Assembly: GCA_902790375.1 (NCBI GenBank)
Contig: CADARY010000032.1
Location: 1 to 51,025, forward strand
From: Oscillospiraceae bacterium
GTDB lineage: Bacteria; Bacillota; Clostridia; Oscillospirales; Oscillospiraceae
Direction: 5' to 3'
DNA length: 51,025 bases
Positions 1-9,097 of the stretch are shown in pieces. The first letter of the stretch is position 1. The number at the start of each line of letters is the position of its first letter. The notes under the pieces are model-generated. The model ran no database searches, was not told where the DNA came from, and was given only the letters and a program-made list of their open reading frames with translations. A program made the translations under genes and the position numbers.

Positions 1-531
1 GAGCTGAGCCGGGAGGACTGGCTGAAGCTGCACACCATTGTGGACACCTACAGCGATATGCTCTTCACAAGACCCCTTGTCTGCGTGAATGTGGCGCACC
101 CGCTGCTGCAGGAGATCCGCTCCGAGCTGCAGGCGCCGGAGCGCCGGTTCAGCTTCCTGTGCGGGCACGACTGCAGTATAGCAAGCGTCCTGGCAAGCCT
201 CGGCGTGACGGATTATACGCTGCCGGATACGATCGAGCCCAAGACGCCCATCGGCTCCAAGCTCGTATTCGAGCGCTGGCTGAACGAGGCCGGGGAGGCC
301 TTCTATAAGGTGAGTATGGTCTACCAGAGCACGGAGCAGCTGCGCGAATATACCCGCCTGTCGCTGGATAACCCGCCGGTAAAGACGGCCATTGTGATTG
401 ACGGCCTCACCAACGCCGACGGAATGATCGCCGAGGCCGATCTCTTTGCACGGCTGGACAGCGCGATCGACGCCTATGATCAGCTGGTGGAGCAGTACAG
501 CGAGCAGGAGGAGCTTTCGCCTGCGGCATAA
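1..531 (+). CDS. Histidine acid phosphatase, C-terminal part (5' end outside window)
   Basis: The frame is open from base 1, so this is the tail (about 176 residues) of a longer protein. It contains the LCGHDCSIAS segment, which matches the His-Asp proton-donor motif of the branch-2 histidine phosphatases, followed by TPIGSKLVFERW, typical of the Agp/AppA glucose-1-phosphatase and phytase group. The N-terminal RHG motif and any signal peptide lie upstream of the window. Family members are secreted phosphomonoesterases that release phosphate from sugar phosphates or phytate; the substrate here cannot be told. The gene ends at a strong bidirectional hairpin shared with the convergent ROK gene. 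Confidence 0.85.
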   Translation, partial: ELSREDWLKLHTIVDTYSDMLFTRPLVCVNVAHPLLQEIRSELQAPERRFSFLCGHDCSIASVLASLGVTDYTLPDTIEPKTPIGSKLVFERWLNEAGEAFYKVSMVYQSTEQLREYTRLSLDNPPVKTAIVIDGLTNADGMIAEADLFARLDSAIDAYDQLVEQYSEQEELSPAA

Positions 532-555
532 AGAGAACAATCCCATAACCAAAAA

Positions 556-590
556 CCTCCGGCGAACGTGAATGCGTTCGCCGGAGGCTT
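556..590. terminator. Bidirectional terminator between phosphatase and ROK genes
   Basis: A perfect 13-bp stem (556-568 with 575-587) and 6-nt loop, preceded by AAAAA and followed by CTTTATAT. It lies between two convergent stop codons and suits both strands. Confidence 0.85.
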
Positions 591-594
591 TATA

Positions 595-1725
595 TCATAT
601 CCCGGAGACGAACTCCCGCACGTAGAACAGCGCCGCGCCGTGGGAGGTGATGTGGCGGCGCAGGGTGCTGAGCCGGACGAAGTCCGCGTTCTCGGTGAAG
701 GGGTTGCCCGCCGTCACATACTGCTTCAGAACCGGCAGCCAGTCCTGCAGATATTCCGTGAAAAAGCCGCCCAGCACCACATCGCAGTCGAGCACCATAT
801 GAATGCTGTTGATGCCGATGGCCAGGTGCCGCAGCATGTCGAACAGCAGCGCCTCATAATCGGGGTTGTGCTCTCTCACGCCGCGGAAAAACTCCTCGTG
901 GCTCACGCCGAAGGTCGTCTCGATCCGGCTGGCCGAGCAGTAGGCCTCCAGACAGCCGTGACAGCCGCAGCTGCACAGCAGTCCGCCCGGCTCCACGCAG
1001 ATGTGGCCGAACTCCCCGCTCTTGGCGCTGTCGCCCGGGTAGGGGACGCTGTCGATCAGCACGGCGCCGCCGATCCCCTCCTCCAGCGAGAGGTAGGCCA
1101 TGCTCTTCTTCCGGCGGAGGAAGGCGCTCTCCGCGTGGCCGCTCGCCGTGCCGTCGTTTTCCACGTGCACCGGATAGTCGATGCCGCGGGTGAGGGCATA
1201 GAGCGGCGCGTCCTTGATCCCCAGCGTCGGCGCGGTGCTGATGCGCTGCCCGTCGGGACTGATGAGGCCGGGCACGGCGATGCCCACGCCCAGCAGGCGC
1301 TTGCGGTCCAGATGAAAGTCGTCCAGAAACTTCTCGATGATCCCGGCCATGGCCCCGTCGAGCTTCCCGAGATGGGAGTCGAGGTCAAAGGTCTCCAGGC
1401 AGTAGGCCAGCTCCTGCAGCCGCAGATCCACCGCCGACAGCCTGAGATAGCGCCCCGTGACCGAGATGCCGAGGGCGATGCGGGCGTCCGGGACGATCTC
1501 GATCCCCTGGGCGCGCCGCCCGCCGGTGGCGCGCTCCTCGCCGGAATAGCGCACGAGTCCGAGCTGAAACAGCTCCGTCAGATACTGGTGCACCGTCGGC
1601 AGGCTCAGAGCGCAGTCCCTCGCCAGCGACTGCCGGGAGCAGAAGTCCTTCGCGTCATACAGGGTCCGGTAGATCCGGCTGCGCGGCGCAATGAGCTGCG
1701 CCGTATTCAGAAACGTGTTTTTCAA
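595..1725 (-). CDS. ROK-family transcriptional repressor
   Basis: The N-terminus carries a winged helix-turn-helix (residues about 25-70: SRQSLARDCALSLPTVHQYL), followed by a ROK sugar-kinase-like fold. That fold has the GVGIAVPGL segment, the GEFGHICVEPGG segment and the zinc cluster CSCGCHGCLEAYC. This is the XylR/NagC layout: a repressor that releases DNA on binding sugar. The frame stays open to 1797, but a clean promoter (TTGACA, 16 nt, TACAAT) lies inside that extension. The start is therefore placed at TTG 1725, preceded by AGGAAGGG, giving 376 residues. It diverges from the ChvE-type importer operon, its likely target. Confidence 0.88.
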   Translation of the reverse strand: MKNTFLNTAQLIAPRSRIYRTLYDAKDFCSRQSLARDCALSLPTVHQYLTELFQLGLVRYSGEERATGGRRAQGIEIVPDARIALGISVTGRYLRLSAVDLRLQELAYCLETFDLDSHLGKLDGAMAGIIEKFLDDFHLDRKRLLGVGIAVPGLISPDGQRISTAPTLGIKDAPLYALTRGIDYPVHVENDGTASGHAESAFLRRKKSMAYLSLEEGIGGAVLIDSVPYPGDSAKSGEFGHICVEPGGLLCSCGCHGCLEAYCSASRIETTFGVSHEEFFRGVREHNPDYEALLFDMLRHLAIGINSIHMVLDCDVVLGGFFTEYLQDWLPVLKQYVTAGNPFTENADFVRLSTLRRHITSHGAALFYVREFVSGI

Positions 1726-1756
1726 AAGCCCGCCGCCCTTCCTGTTTGATGAGGAA

Positions 1757-1784
1757 ATTGTACCATGTCTGCCGGCCTTGTCAA
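1757..1784 (-). promoter_or_regulatory. Sigma-A-type promoter of the ROK gene
   Basis: On the minus strand, TTGACA (1784-1779), a 16-nt spacer and TACAAT (1762-1757). It rules out any start codon upstream of about 1750 for the ROK gene. Confidence 0.75.
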
Positions 1785-1800
1785 GCCGTTTGCGCAAACT

Positions 1801-1821
1801 TTTATAAAATGCATTTATAAA
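1801..1821. promoter_or_regulatory. Candidate ROK operator (paired TTTATAAA boxes)
   Basis: Two copies of the self-palindromic octamer TTTATAAA (1801-1808, 1814-1821) flank an ATGCA core, 17 bp upstream of the ROK -35 box. AT-rich inverted repeats at this place are typical of ROK repressor sites. Which protein binds is inferred. Confidence 0.45.
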
Positions 1822-1919
1822 ACCACAAAAGAGAAAGCAAAATCTCGGTCAGTTTGTACAAGCCAAGCAGGCAGGAAACGGCAAAACTGCCGAATGCATG
1901 GCAACAATGCAAAAACATC

Positions 1920-1948
1920 TTGATTTCTGGAAGTAACCTCAGTAAAAT
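1920..1948 (+). promoter_or_regulatory. Promoter of the chvE operon
   Basis: TTGATT (1920-1925), 17-nt spacer, TAAAAT (1943-1948). The predicted transcript start is near 1955, and the AGGAGGA ribosome site (1994-2000) sits 8 nt before the ATG. Confidence 0.65.
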
Positions 1949-1957
1949 AAGTTTAAC

Positions 1958-1974
1958 GAAGTTGGAACAACTTC
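1958..1974. promoter_or_regulatory. Perfect 17-bp inverted repeat at the chvE transcript start
   Basis: GAAGTTG, GAA, CAACTTC: 7-bp arms with a 3-bp centre, covering about +3 to +20 of the predicted transcript. This position suits an operator that blocks transcription, plausibly bound by the divergent ROK protein. Confidence 0.5.
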
Positions 1975-2008
1975 AAAAACCAAAAATTTTTACAGGAGGA
2001 AGAAACCA

Positions 2009-3124
2009 ATGAAAAAAGTTCTTGCAATGATTCTGGTTCTTACCATGGTCTTCGCACTGACCTGCACAAGCCTTGCCTATGCAGACGGTGCCCACAAGGT
2101 CGGCATTTCGATGCCCACGAAATCTCTGGAGCGCTGGAACCGTGACGGCACTTACCTGAAAGAGCAGTTCGAAGCGGCCGGCTACCAGGTCGAGCTGACC
2201 TATTCCGATAACGATGCCGTTCAGCAGAACAACGACATCGCCAACATGATCGCTGACGGCGTTGAGGTGCTCGTCATCACCGCCATCGACTCCGCCACCC
2301 TGAGCCAGACGCTGGCTGACGCTGCCGATGCCGGCATCGTTGTCATCGCCTACGACCGTCTGATCGAGAATGCGGACGTTGCCTACTACGTCTCCTTCGA
2401 TAACTACACCGTCGGCGTCCTGCAGGCCCAGTACGTCATCAAGGCCCTTGACCTTGAGAACGCTGGCGACAAGACCTACAACATCGAGTTCACCGCCGGT
2501 GACCCCGCCGACACCAATGCCGGCTACTTCTTCAACGGCGCTTTCGATACCCTCAAGCCCTTCATCGACGCCGGCACCCTGAAGATCCCCTCCGGCAAGA
2601 CCAGCTTTGAGCAGGTCGCAACGCCCGCATGGAGCACCGACACCGCTCTGGAGAACTTCCAGAACACCCTCGCCTCCTACTACGGCGACGGCACCGTGCT
2701 TGACATTGCCCTGTGCTCCAACGACTCCACCGCTGCCGGCGTTGCCCAGGCCATCATCACCGACTATGCCGGCACCAACCAGCCCATCGTCACCGGCCAG
2801 GACGGCGATATCGGCAACCTCCAGAACATTGTTGACGGCCACCAGACCATGACCGTTTACAAGAACGTCTCCGACGAAGCCGGCGTCACCCTCGTTCTGG
2901 TTTCCGCCATCCTGGAAGGCCAGAAGCCCGGTGCAGAGCTGTGCGAGAAGTTCAGCGCTGAGGCCGCCTTCGACACCGAGACCTATGACAACGGCAGGGG
3001 CGTTGTTCCCTCCTACCTGCTGGTTCCCTACTCCATCGACAAGAGCAATCTCGACCTGCTCGTTGAGACCGGCAACTACAAGTGGGATGCCAACAACCAG
3101 TATCTGGTTTCCACGCTCGGCTGA
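2009..3124 (+). CDS. chvE: ChvE-type multiple monosaccharide-binding protein
   Basis: A 371-residue periplasmic-binding-fold protein (Peripla_BP_4) with the GISMPTKSLERWNRDG start and DPADTNAGYFFNGA segment of ChvE/xylose-binding proteins. It captures monosaccharides for the importer encoded just downstream. The N-terminus is a signal peptide (hydrophobic residues 4-22, probable signal peptidase I site after SLAYA). There is no canonical lipobox, which is odd for a monoderm binding protein. A strong hairpin follows the stop and should leave this gene more highly expressed than the ATPase and permease genes. Confidence 0.92.
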   Translation: MKKVLAMILVLTMVFALTCTSLAYADGAHKVGISMPTKSLERWNRDGTYLKEQFEAAGYQVELTYSDNDAVQQNNDIANMIADGVEVLVITAIDSATLSQTLADAADAGIVVIAYDRLIENADVAYYVSFDNYTVGVLQAQYVIKALDLENAGDKTYNIEFTAGDPADTNAGYFFNGAFDTLKPFIDAGTLKIPSGKTSFEQVATPAWSTDTALENFQNTLASYYGDGTVLDIALCSNDSTAAGVAQAIITDYAGTNQPIVTGQDGDIGNLQNIVDGHQTMTVYKNVSDEAGVTLVLVSAILEGQKPGAELCEKFSAEAAFDTETYDNGRGVVPSYLLVPYSIDKSNLDLLVETGNYKWDANNQYLVSTLG

Positions 3125-3148
3125 TTTCCTGAAACAAGGCAACACACC

Positions 3149-3180
3149 GAGGGGCGGGGTTCACCCCGCCCCTCTTTTTA
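3149..3180 (+). terminator. Intra-operon terminator after chvE
   Basis: An 11-bp GC-rich stem (3149-3159 with 3164-3174), TTCA loop, then TTTTTA. It lies between the binding-protein gene and the ATPase gene, so it probably acts as a partial terminator setting their ratio. Confidence 0.8.
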
Positions 3181-3201
3181 GCATAGAGGAGGGGTTTCAC
3201 T

Positions 3202-4758
3202 TTGGCTGATCACATTCTTGTGATGAAGAACATCACAAAGGAGTTCCCGGGCGTCAAGGCGCTTGACAACGTCAACCTCCAGGTCGAGCGCGGCGAGATC
3301 CATGCTCTGGTGGGAGAAAACGGAGCTGGAAAATCGACCCTGATGAACGTGCTGTCGGGCACGTATCCCTACGGCAGTTATTCCGGCGACATCATCTATA
3401 ACGGTGAGGTCTGCCATTTCAATACCCTGCGAGACAGCGAGAAGCTGGGCATCGTCATCATCCACCAGGAGCTGGCGCTGATCCCGGAGCTGTCTATCGG
3501 CGAGAACATGTTCCTCGGCAACGAGAGGAAAGGCCGTTTCGGCATCGACTGGGACCGGACCTATCACGAGGCGCGCACGCACATGGACCAGGTGGGTCTG
3601 AAGGAGAGCGAGCATACCCTCATCAAGGATATCGGCACCGGCAAGCAGCAGCTTGTCGAAATTGCCAAGGCGCTGTCGAAAAACGTAAAACTGCTCATCC
3701 TCGACGAGCCCACCTCCTCTCTGAACGAGGAGGATTCCAAAATGCTTCTTGACCTGCTGCTTTCCTTCAAGAAGCAGGGCATGACCTCGATCATCATCTC
3801 CCATAAGCTCAACGAGATCGCTTATGTGGCGGATCGGATCACGGTCGTGCGTGACGGCTCAACGATTGAAACGATAAACAACCAGGACCGCAGTGTGGAC
3901 GAGGACCGTATCATCCGCGGCATGGTCGGGCGCGAGCTGTCGGACCGCTTCCCCCGGCGGGAGCACCGCGTCAGCGGCGAGATCGGCCTGGAGGTCAAAA
4001 ACTGGACGGTCCATCATCCGGTCTACACCGAGAAGGTGGTGGACGACAACGTCTCCTTCCACGTACACAAGGGCGAGATCGTGGGCTTCTCCGGCCTGCA
4101 GGGCGCGGGGCGTACCGAGCTTGCCATGTCCATCTTCGGCCGCTCCTACGGCGCCGGCATCAGCGGGCAGCTGTTCATCAACGGCAAGGAGGTACACCTG
4201 CGCAATGAGCGCCAGGCCATTGAAGCCGGTCTTGCCTACGTCACCGAGGACCGCAAGGGCAACGGCCTCATCCTCCCGCAGACCATCGCCGTGAACACCA
4301 CGCTTGCCCGCCTTGACAAGGTCTGCTCCGGCGGCGTGATCGACACCGTGAAGGAGAACCTGGTGGCGGACGATTACCGCGAAAAGCTCAAAACCAAGAC
4401 GCCCAGCGTCCAGCAGCTTGCGGGCAATCTCTCCGGCGGCAACCAGCAGAAGGTGCTGCTGGCCAAATGGATGTATGCCGACGCCGATGTTCTGATCCTG
4501 GACGAGCCGACCCGCGGTATCGACGTGGGCGCGAAGTTTGAGATTTACTGCATCATGAACGATCTGGTGGCCCAGGGGAAATCGGTCATCATGATCTCGT
4601 CGGAAATGCCGGAGATCCTCGGCATGTGCGACCGCATCTACGTCATGAACGAGGGGCGCATCGTCGGCGAGATGCCCGTTGAGGAGGCGACGCAGGAGAA
4701 GATCATGGCCGCCATCCTCAAATCCGAAAAGAACGAAGAAGGAGAAAGAGCATCATGA
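3202..4758 (+). CDS. mmsA: Multiple monosaccharide ABC importer, ATPase (GguA type)
   Basis: A 518-residue tandem ABC ATPase of the sugar (CUT2) class. The first domain has Walker [10 protein letters not shown] (residues 38-46) and Walker [12 protein letters not shown]. The second has the degenerate P-loop [10 protein letters not shown], signature NLSGGNQQK and Walker [12 protein letters not shown], the usual CUT2 asymmetry. It powers sugar import with the permease that overlaps it by 4 nt (ATGA at 4755). The start is TTG 3202, the only start with a good ribosome site (GAGGAGGGG about 8 nt upstream). Confidence 0.93.
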   Translation: MADHILVMKNITKEFPGVKALDNVNLQVERGEIHALVGENGAGKSTLMNVLSGTYPYGSYSGDIIYNGEVCHFNTLRDSEKLGIVIIHQELALIPELSIGENMFLGNERKGRFGIDWDRTYHEARTHMDQVGLKESEHTLIKDIGTGKQQLVEIAKALSKNVKLLILDEPTSSLNEEDSKMLLDLLLSFKKQGMTSIIISHKLNEIAYVADRITVVRDGSTIETINNQDRSVDEDRIIRGMVGRELSDRFPRREHRVSGEIGLEVKNWTVHHPVYTEKVVDDNVSFHVHKGEIVGFSGLQGAGRTELAMSIFGRSYGAGISGQLFINGKEVHLRNERQAIEAGLAYVTEDRKGNGLILPQTIAVNTTLARLDKVCSGGVIDTVKENLVADDYREKLKTKTPSVQQLAGNLSGGNQQKVLLAKWMYADADVLILDEPTRGIDVGAKFEIYCIMNDLVAQGKSVIMISSEMPEILGMCDRIYVMNEGRIVGEMPVEEATQEKIMAAILKSEKNEEGERAS

Positions 4759-5921
4759 ATATCAATGTGAAAGCCTTTGTCAAAAAGTATACCATGGTCA
4801 TCGCGCTGGTGGCGGTATTTGCGCTGTTTGGCTTTCTGACCCACGGCCGCCTGCTGTATCCGCAGAACATGTCCAACCTCCTTCTTCAGAACTCCTATGT
4901 TCTGGTGCTGGCCTGCGGCATGCTGCTGTGCATCCTGACCGGCGGCAACATCGACCTGTCCGTCGGCTCCACGGTGTGTCTGGTCGGCGCTCTCGCCGCC
5001 CAGCTCATGGATAAGTCCGGCATGAACGCCATCCCGGTCATCTTCCTGTGCCTGATGGTCGGCGCCATCATCGGCGGCTGGCAGGGCTTCTGGATCGGCT
5101 ATGTCCACATCCCGCCCTTCATCTGCACCCTGTCCGGCATGTTCCTCTTCCGCGGCCTCGGCCGTGTCATCCTCCAGTCCAAGACCGTGCCGGTCAAAAA
5201 CAAGCTGTTCCTGAACATCTTCGCCTCCTACGTCCAGATCCCCGGCCTTGACGATGCGAAGAAATGGTCCGCGCTCATTATCGGCTGCGCCATCGCGCTG
5301 TTTCTCATTGTCAGCGTTTTCACCGGCCGCGCCAAGAGGGCCAGCAAGGGCTACGCAGTCGGCGCCCTCGCCCCGGAGCTCGGCAAGAAGCTCATCATTG
5401 CGGCGCTGGTCGTGTTCTACGCCTGGAAGCTCACCAACTACAAGGGCATTCCCGTCATGCTGATCTGGGTGCTGGCGGTGGTGTTCATCTATTCCTTCAT
5501 CACCAGCAAGACCGCCCTGGGCCGTTACTTCTACGCCGTGGGCGGCAATGAGAAGGCAACCAAGCTCTCCGGTATCGACACGCGCCGGGTCTATTTCCTG
5601 GCCTACCTGTCCATGTCCTTCCTCGCGGGTCTCTCGGGCCTGCTGATGGCGGCGCGTATCGCCTCCGTCAATGGCGACACCGGCAACGCCTTCGAGATGG
5701 ACGCCATCGGCTCCTGCTTCATCGGCGGCGCCTCCGCCTACGGCGGCTCCGGCACGGTGGCGGGCATCTGCATCGGCGCCATCTTCCTCGGCGTCATCAA
5801 CCAGGGCATGTCCATCATCGGCCTCGATAACAACTGGCAGTACATCGTCAAGGGCGCGGTGCTTCTGGTCGCGGTTATCTTCGACGTTGTCTCCAATCAT
5901 AAGACCGGCAAGGCCGGCTGA
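4755..5921 (+). CDS. mmsB: Multiple monosaccharide ABC importer, permease (GguB type)
   Basis: A 388-residue multi-pass inner-membrane protein with the CUT2 permease signature [10 protein letters not shown] (about residue 56) and C-terminal [20 protein letters not shown]. The length and the extra central loop match GguB/MmsB rather than shorter RbsC-like permeases. It is translationally coupled to the ATPase gene by the ATGA overlap. A homodimer of this single permease is expected, because no second permease gene is present. Confidence 0.92.
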   Translation: MNINVKAFVKKYTMVIALVAVFALFGFLTHGRLLYPQNMSNLLLQNSYVLVLACGMLLCILTGGNIDLSVGSTVCLVGALAAQLMDKSGMNAIPVIFLCLMVGAIIGGWQGFWIGYVHIPPFICTLSGMFLFRGLGRVILQSKTVPVKNKLFLNIFASYVQIPGLDDAKKWSALIIGCAIALFLIVSVFTGRAKRASKGYAVGALAPELGKKLIIAALVVFYAWKLTNYKGIPVMLIWVLAVVFIYSFITSKTALGRYFYAVGGNEKATKLSGIDTRRVYFLAYLSMSFLAGLSGLLMAARIASVNGDTGNAFEMDAIGSCFIGGASAYGGSGTVAGICIGAIFLGVINQGMSIIGLDNNWQYIVKGAVLLVAVIFDVVSNHKTGKAG

Positions 5922-5938
5922 GCAAACACTGCACATTC

Positions 5939-5976
5939 CGGGCAGCGGAAATACACGGTATGCCGCTGCCCGCTTT
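5939..5976 (+). terminator. Hairpin between permease and small-gene cluster
   Basis: A 10-bp stem (5939-5948 with 5963-5972) followed by only CTTT. Probably a weak attenuator or processing point inside the operon. Confidence 0.45.
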
Positions 5977-5995
5977 CGGTCCGGGAGGGCAGCAC

Positions 5996-6295
5996 ATGCA
6001 AAGCAATGAGCATATCGAATACGACGTGCAGCAGCGCGCCCGCGCCGGTACGCGCGCAACCCTGCGCGCGGCGGTGGCTGGGTATCTTGCGTACCTCGCC
6101 TGGCAGATCTTCCAGGGCGTGCGCACCGGGGAATCGACGATGGACCCGACCGTCGGCTATCTGGCGTCGGCCTTCTTCCTCCTGGCTGCCGTGGCCTTCA
6201 CGGTCTATCTGATCCGCCGCTGGCGGATCGAGGTGGAGGCGGCGCGGCTGCCGGAGAGCGCACAGACGGAAGAGAGTACGGAGGACGAGACGTGA
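5996..6295 (+). CDS. Small membrane protein of unknown function (99 aa)
   Basis: I do not recognise a family. The start is set at ATG 5996 (GGGAGGGC about 5 nt upstream) rather than the earlier ATG at 5960, which overlaps a hairpin. The protein has a charged N-terminus, a hydrophobic stretch near residues 26-40, a clear membrane helix at about 52-76, then an acidic tail rich in E and T. It is the first of three overlapping small genes between the sugar permease and xylulokinase genes. An accessory role to the transporter is possible but unproven. Confidence 0.65.
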   Translation: MQSNEHIEYDVQQRARAGTRATLRAAVAGYLAYLAWQIFQGVRTGESTMDPTVGYLASAFFLLAAVAFTVYLIRRWRIEVEAARLPESAQTEESTEDET

Positions 6296-6465
6296 AAAAG
6301 ACCTTCTCACGGGAGTTCTGGATCCGGGTGCTGCTCCTGCTGCTGGGCGGCACCGTCGGCCTCGGCACGCTGATCTGCGCCTTCGTGGTGGGCCCCGCGG
6401 CCCAGCTTTTCATGCCCGTCAGCCGTCGGCTGGTGGAAGTCTGTCTTAGTAAAGGAGCACGCTGA
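6292..6465 (+). CDS. 57-residue single-pass membrane microprotein
   Basis: A GTG start at 6292 overlaps the preceding stop (GTGA), and its own stop overlaps the next start (TGATG at 6463-6467). Translational coupling on both sides supports a real gene despite its size. It encodes a short basic N-terminus (KKTFSREFWIR), one strongly hydrophobic helix of about 30 residues (VLLLLLGGTVGLGTLICAF onward) and a short basic C-terminal tail. The function is unknown. Confidence 0.6.
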   Translation: MKKTFSREFWIRVLLLLLGGTVGLGTLICAFVVGPAAQLFMPVSRRLVEVCLSKGAR

Positions 6466-6893
6466 TGGAATCCTGGCTTTCGCGCCTGGAGGCGCTGATT
6501 CACGATTACGTGGAGGAGGTTCAGACGCTCGAACGGAACCGCAAATTCGGCGACGGGCTCTTCGGCCTGCGCCCCGGCCCGGCGGACAATCCCTGCCATG
6601 ACCGCTTCGCGGCGGACGTGAAGCGGCTTTTCGAAGACTGCCGGGACGCGGCCCCGGACTCCGGGGAGTGCGCCGGGCTGCTTCGCTGTCTCTTCACCGC
6701 GGCAGAGCCGTGGCGGGAGCTGAGGAGCGCCTATTGGATGCTCATCGCCGTGCAGGGCTGCGGCATGGAGCTGATCGACCGCCTGAGCCATGCCGACGCC
6801 GCGGCGCTGGCAGAGCTCTATGCCGCGCAATATCCCCGCCACGAGCGCCTGCCCGTGCAGGACAAGCTCCTGAAAAAGCTCAGGGCGGTATGA
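6465..6893 (+). CDS. Hypothetical cytoplasmic protein (142 aa)
   Basis: Starts at the ATG that overlaps the previous stop by one base. It looks soluble and mostly helical, with no signal peptide or membrane helix. Visible features are a FGDGLFGLRPGPADNPCHDRF segment near residues 28-48 and Cys residues scattered through the first half. No family was recognised. Its place in the sugar operon suggests a role linked to transport or to the downstream kinase, but the sequence does not say which. Confidence 0.65.
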   Translation: MESWLSRLEALIHDYVEEVQTLERNRKFGDGLFGLRPGPADNPCHDRFAADVKRLFEDCRDAAPDSGECAGLLRCLFTAAEPWRELRSAYWMLIAVQGCGMELIDRLSHADAAALAELYAAQYPRHERLPVQDKLLKKLRAV

Positions 6894-6921
6894 TACACGC
6901 AATAAACTTTGGAGGAACACA

Positions 6922-8400
6922 ATGAGCTATTACATTGGAATCGACCTCGGCACCTCGGCGGTCAAGCTGCTGCTGGTGGACGAGGGCGGCGCGATCTGCG
7001 GCAGCGTCACCAAGGAATACCCGCTGTCCTTCCCGCAGCCCGGCTGGTCCGAGCAGGATCCCTCCGACTGGTGGAAGGCCGTGATGTTCGGCATCCTGCA
7101 GCTGACCGAGCATGTGGACAAGTCCCAGATCTGCGGGATCGGCTGCGGCGGCCAGATGCACGGACTCGTGGCGCTGGACGAGGACGACGCGGTCATACGC
7201 CCCGCGATCCTCTGGAATGACGGGCGGACCGCGGAGGAGACAGAGTATCTCAACACCGTCATCGGCCGTGAAAGACTCTCCGCGCTCACGGCGAACATCG
7301 CCTTTGCGGGCTTCACCGCGCCGAAGCTTCTCTGGATGAAAAAGCATGAGCCGGAGAACTTTGCCCGCATCAAAAAGATCATGCTGCCGAAGGACTATAT
7401 CAACTACCGCCTCACCGGCGTTCACGCCTGCGATTACTCCGACGCCAGCGGCATGCTGCTGCTGGATGTGGAGCACAGGCGCTGGTCGAAGGAAATGCTG
7501 GAGATCTGCGGCGTAACGGAGGAACAGATGCCGAAGCTCTATGAGAGCTTTGACGTCATCGGCACCGTCCAGGGCTTTGTCTCCGGCGCGCTTGGCCTGC
7601 CGCGCGGCTGCAGGGTCGTGGCCGGCGCGGGCGACAATGCCGCCGCCGCCGTCGGCACCGGCACGGTGGGGGAGGGGGCCTGCAATCTCTCTCTCGGCAC
7701 CTCGGGGACGATCTTCATCTCCTCGGAGCGCTTCGGCGTGGATCACAACAACGCCCTGCACGCCTTCGCCCATGCCGACGGGCACTATCATCTGATGGGC
7801 TGCATGCTCTCGGCGGCAAGCTGCAACAAGTGGTTCTGCGACGAGATCCTCAAAACCGGGGACTACGCCGCCGAGCAGGTCGGCATCACGGACGGGAAGC
7901 TCGGCCGCAACCGCGTCTACTTCCTGCCCTATCTGATGGGCGAGCGCAGCCCCATCAACGACACCGATGCCCGCGGGACCTTCGTCGGCATGAGCATGGA
8001 CACCGGCCGGGAGGACATGCTGCAGGCGGTGCTGGAGGGCGTGGCCTTCGCCATCCGCGATTCCTTCGAGGTGGCAAGGAGCCTCGGCATTGATATCCGG
8101 CGCTCCAAGCTCTGCGGCGGCGGCGCCCGCTCCCCGCTGTGGCGGAAGATCATCGCCAACGTCCTGAACATCTCCCTGGATATCCCGCAGACCGAGGAGG
8201 GCCCCGGCTACGGCGGGGCGCTGCTCGCCATGGTGGGCTGCGGCGACTTTAAGAGCGTGGCCGACGCCTGCGCCCGCTTTGTCCGCGTCCGGGAGACGGT
8301 GACGCCCGATCCCGAGATCGCCGCGCGCTATGAAGAGCGCTATCAGCAGTTCAAACGCATCTACCCGAGCATGAAGACGCTGTTCAAAGACTTACGGTGA
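6922..8400 (+). CDS. xylB: Xylulokinase (FGGY family)
   Basis: A 492-residue FGGY carbohydrate kinase. The N-terminal phosphate-binding GIDLGTSAVK (residues 5-14), the GGQMHGLVAL segment typical of xylulokinases and the C-terminal LCGGGARSPLW with GPGYGGALLA adenosine-binding segment are all present. It phosphorylates D-xylulose to D-xylulose-5-phosphate in the cytoplasm, feeding the pentose phosphate pathway. The ribosome site GGAGGA lies 7 nt upstream. The substrate is inferred from family motifs; other ketoses are possible given the isomerase two genes downstream. Confidence 0.88.
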   Translation: MSYYIGIDLGTSAVKLLLVDEGGAICGSVTKEYPLSFPQPGWSEQDPSDWWKAVMFGILQLTEHVDKSQICGIGCGGQMHGLVALDEDDAVIRPAILWNDGRTAEETEYLNTVIGRERLSALTANIAFAGFTAPKLLWMKKHEPENFARIKKIMLPKDYINYRLTGVHACDYSDASGMLLLDVEHRRWSKEMLEICGVTEEQMPKLYESFDVIGTVQGFVSGALGLPRGCRVVAGAGDNAAAAVGTGTVGEGACNLSLGTSGTIFISSERFGVDHNNALHAFAHADGHYHLMGCMLSAASCNKWFCDEILKTGDYAAEQVGITDGKLGRNRVYFLPYLMGERSPINDTDARGTFVGMSMDTGREDMLQAVLEGVAFAIRDSFEVARSLGIDIRRSKLCGGGARSPLWRKIIANVLNISLDIPQTEEGPGYGGALLAMVGCGDFKSVADACARFVRVRETVTPDPEIAARYEERYQQFKRIYPSMKTLFKDLR

Positions 8401-8455
8401 AAGCGCAGCTTTCACCGATCATATCGGATTCAAAAGAAAAGAAGGGGGAAAAAGC

Positions 8456-9097
8456 ATGCAGATCCATTCGGCTGCCGATCCGGCCTTCAAGGCCTACGGC
8501 AGGATCCTGGAGGGCTATGACACGGCGGAGCTGATGAAGGCGATGGAGAAAATCGCCCTGCCTGCCGCCGGCACGGCCTACGAGCCCGGCATCGAAAGCC
8601 TGGAGGCCTGCGCCGTTTTCGCCGATCTGCGGGATCGGGCCTACGGCGGCATGCCCATCCAGCTCGGCATGTGCTGGGGCCGCAACACAAAGCTCAACTG
8701 CCTGGAGTATCACCGGGACAGCGAGGTCAACATCGGCTCGGCCGACTTCATTCTCCTGCTGGCCCGTCAGGAGGAGATCGAGGACGGCGTTGTCGACACC
8801 GAAAAGGTGAAGGCCTTCCGCGTGCCCGCCGGGGTCCCGGTGGAGGTATATGCCACCACGCTGCACTATGCCCCCTGCCATACGGACGCGGGCACGGGCT
8901 TTCGCGTGGCGGTGGTCCTCCCGAAGGGGACGAATACGGACAAGCCGTCCTTCGCCCCGCAATGCGAGGAGGACACCTGGATGACGGCCCGCAACAAATG
9001 GCTGCTGGCCCATCCCGATTCAAACGAGGCAAAGCATGGCGCGCACATCGGACTGCGCGGACTCAATACAGACATCAAGGAGGACATTGAAAAATGA
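8456..9097 (+). CDS. DUF4867 family protein, probable sugar-processing enzyme
   Basis: A 213-residue cytoplasmic protein matching the DUF4867 type, which is found in sugar-catabolic loci of Firmicutes. The middle portion (LEYHRDSEVNIGSADFILLL, then LHYAPCHT) looks like a beta-rich cupin-like barrel with possible metal-binding His residues. Its biochemical role is not established. It lies between the kinase and isomerase genes and overlaps the isomerase start by 4 nt (ATGA at 9094), so it probably acts on the same sugar, for example as an epimerase or isomerase helper. Confidence 0.75.
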   Translation: MQIHSAADPAFKAYGRILEGYDTAELMKAMEKIALPAAGTAYEPGIESLEACAVFADLRDRAYGGMPIQLGMCWGRNTKLNCLEYHRDSEVNIGSADFILLLARQEEIEDGVVDTEKVKAFRVPAGVPVEVYATTLHYAPCHTDAGTGFRVAVVLPKGTNTDKPSFAPQCEEDTWMTARNKWLLAHPDSNEAKHGAHIGLRGLNTDIKEDIEK

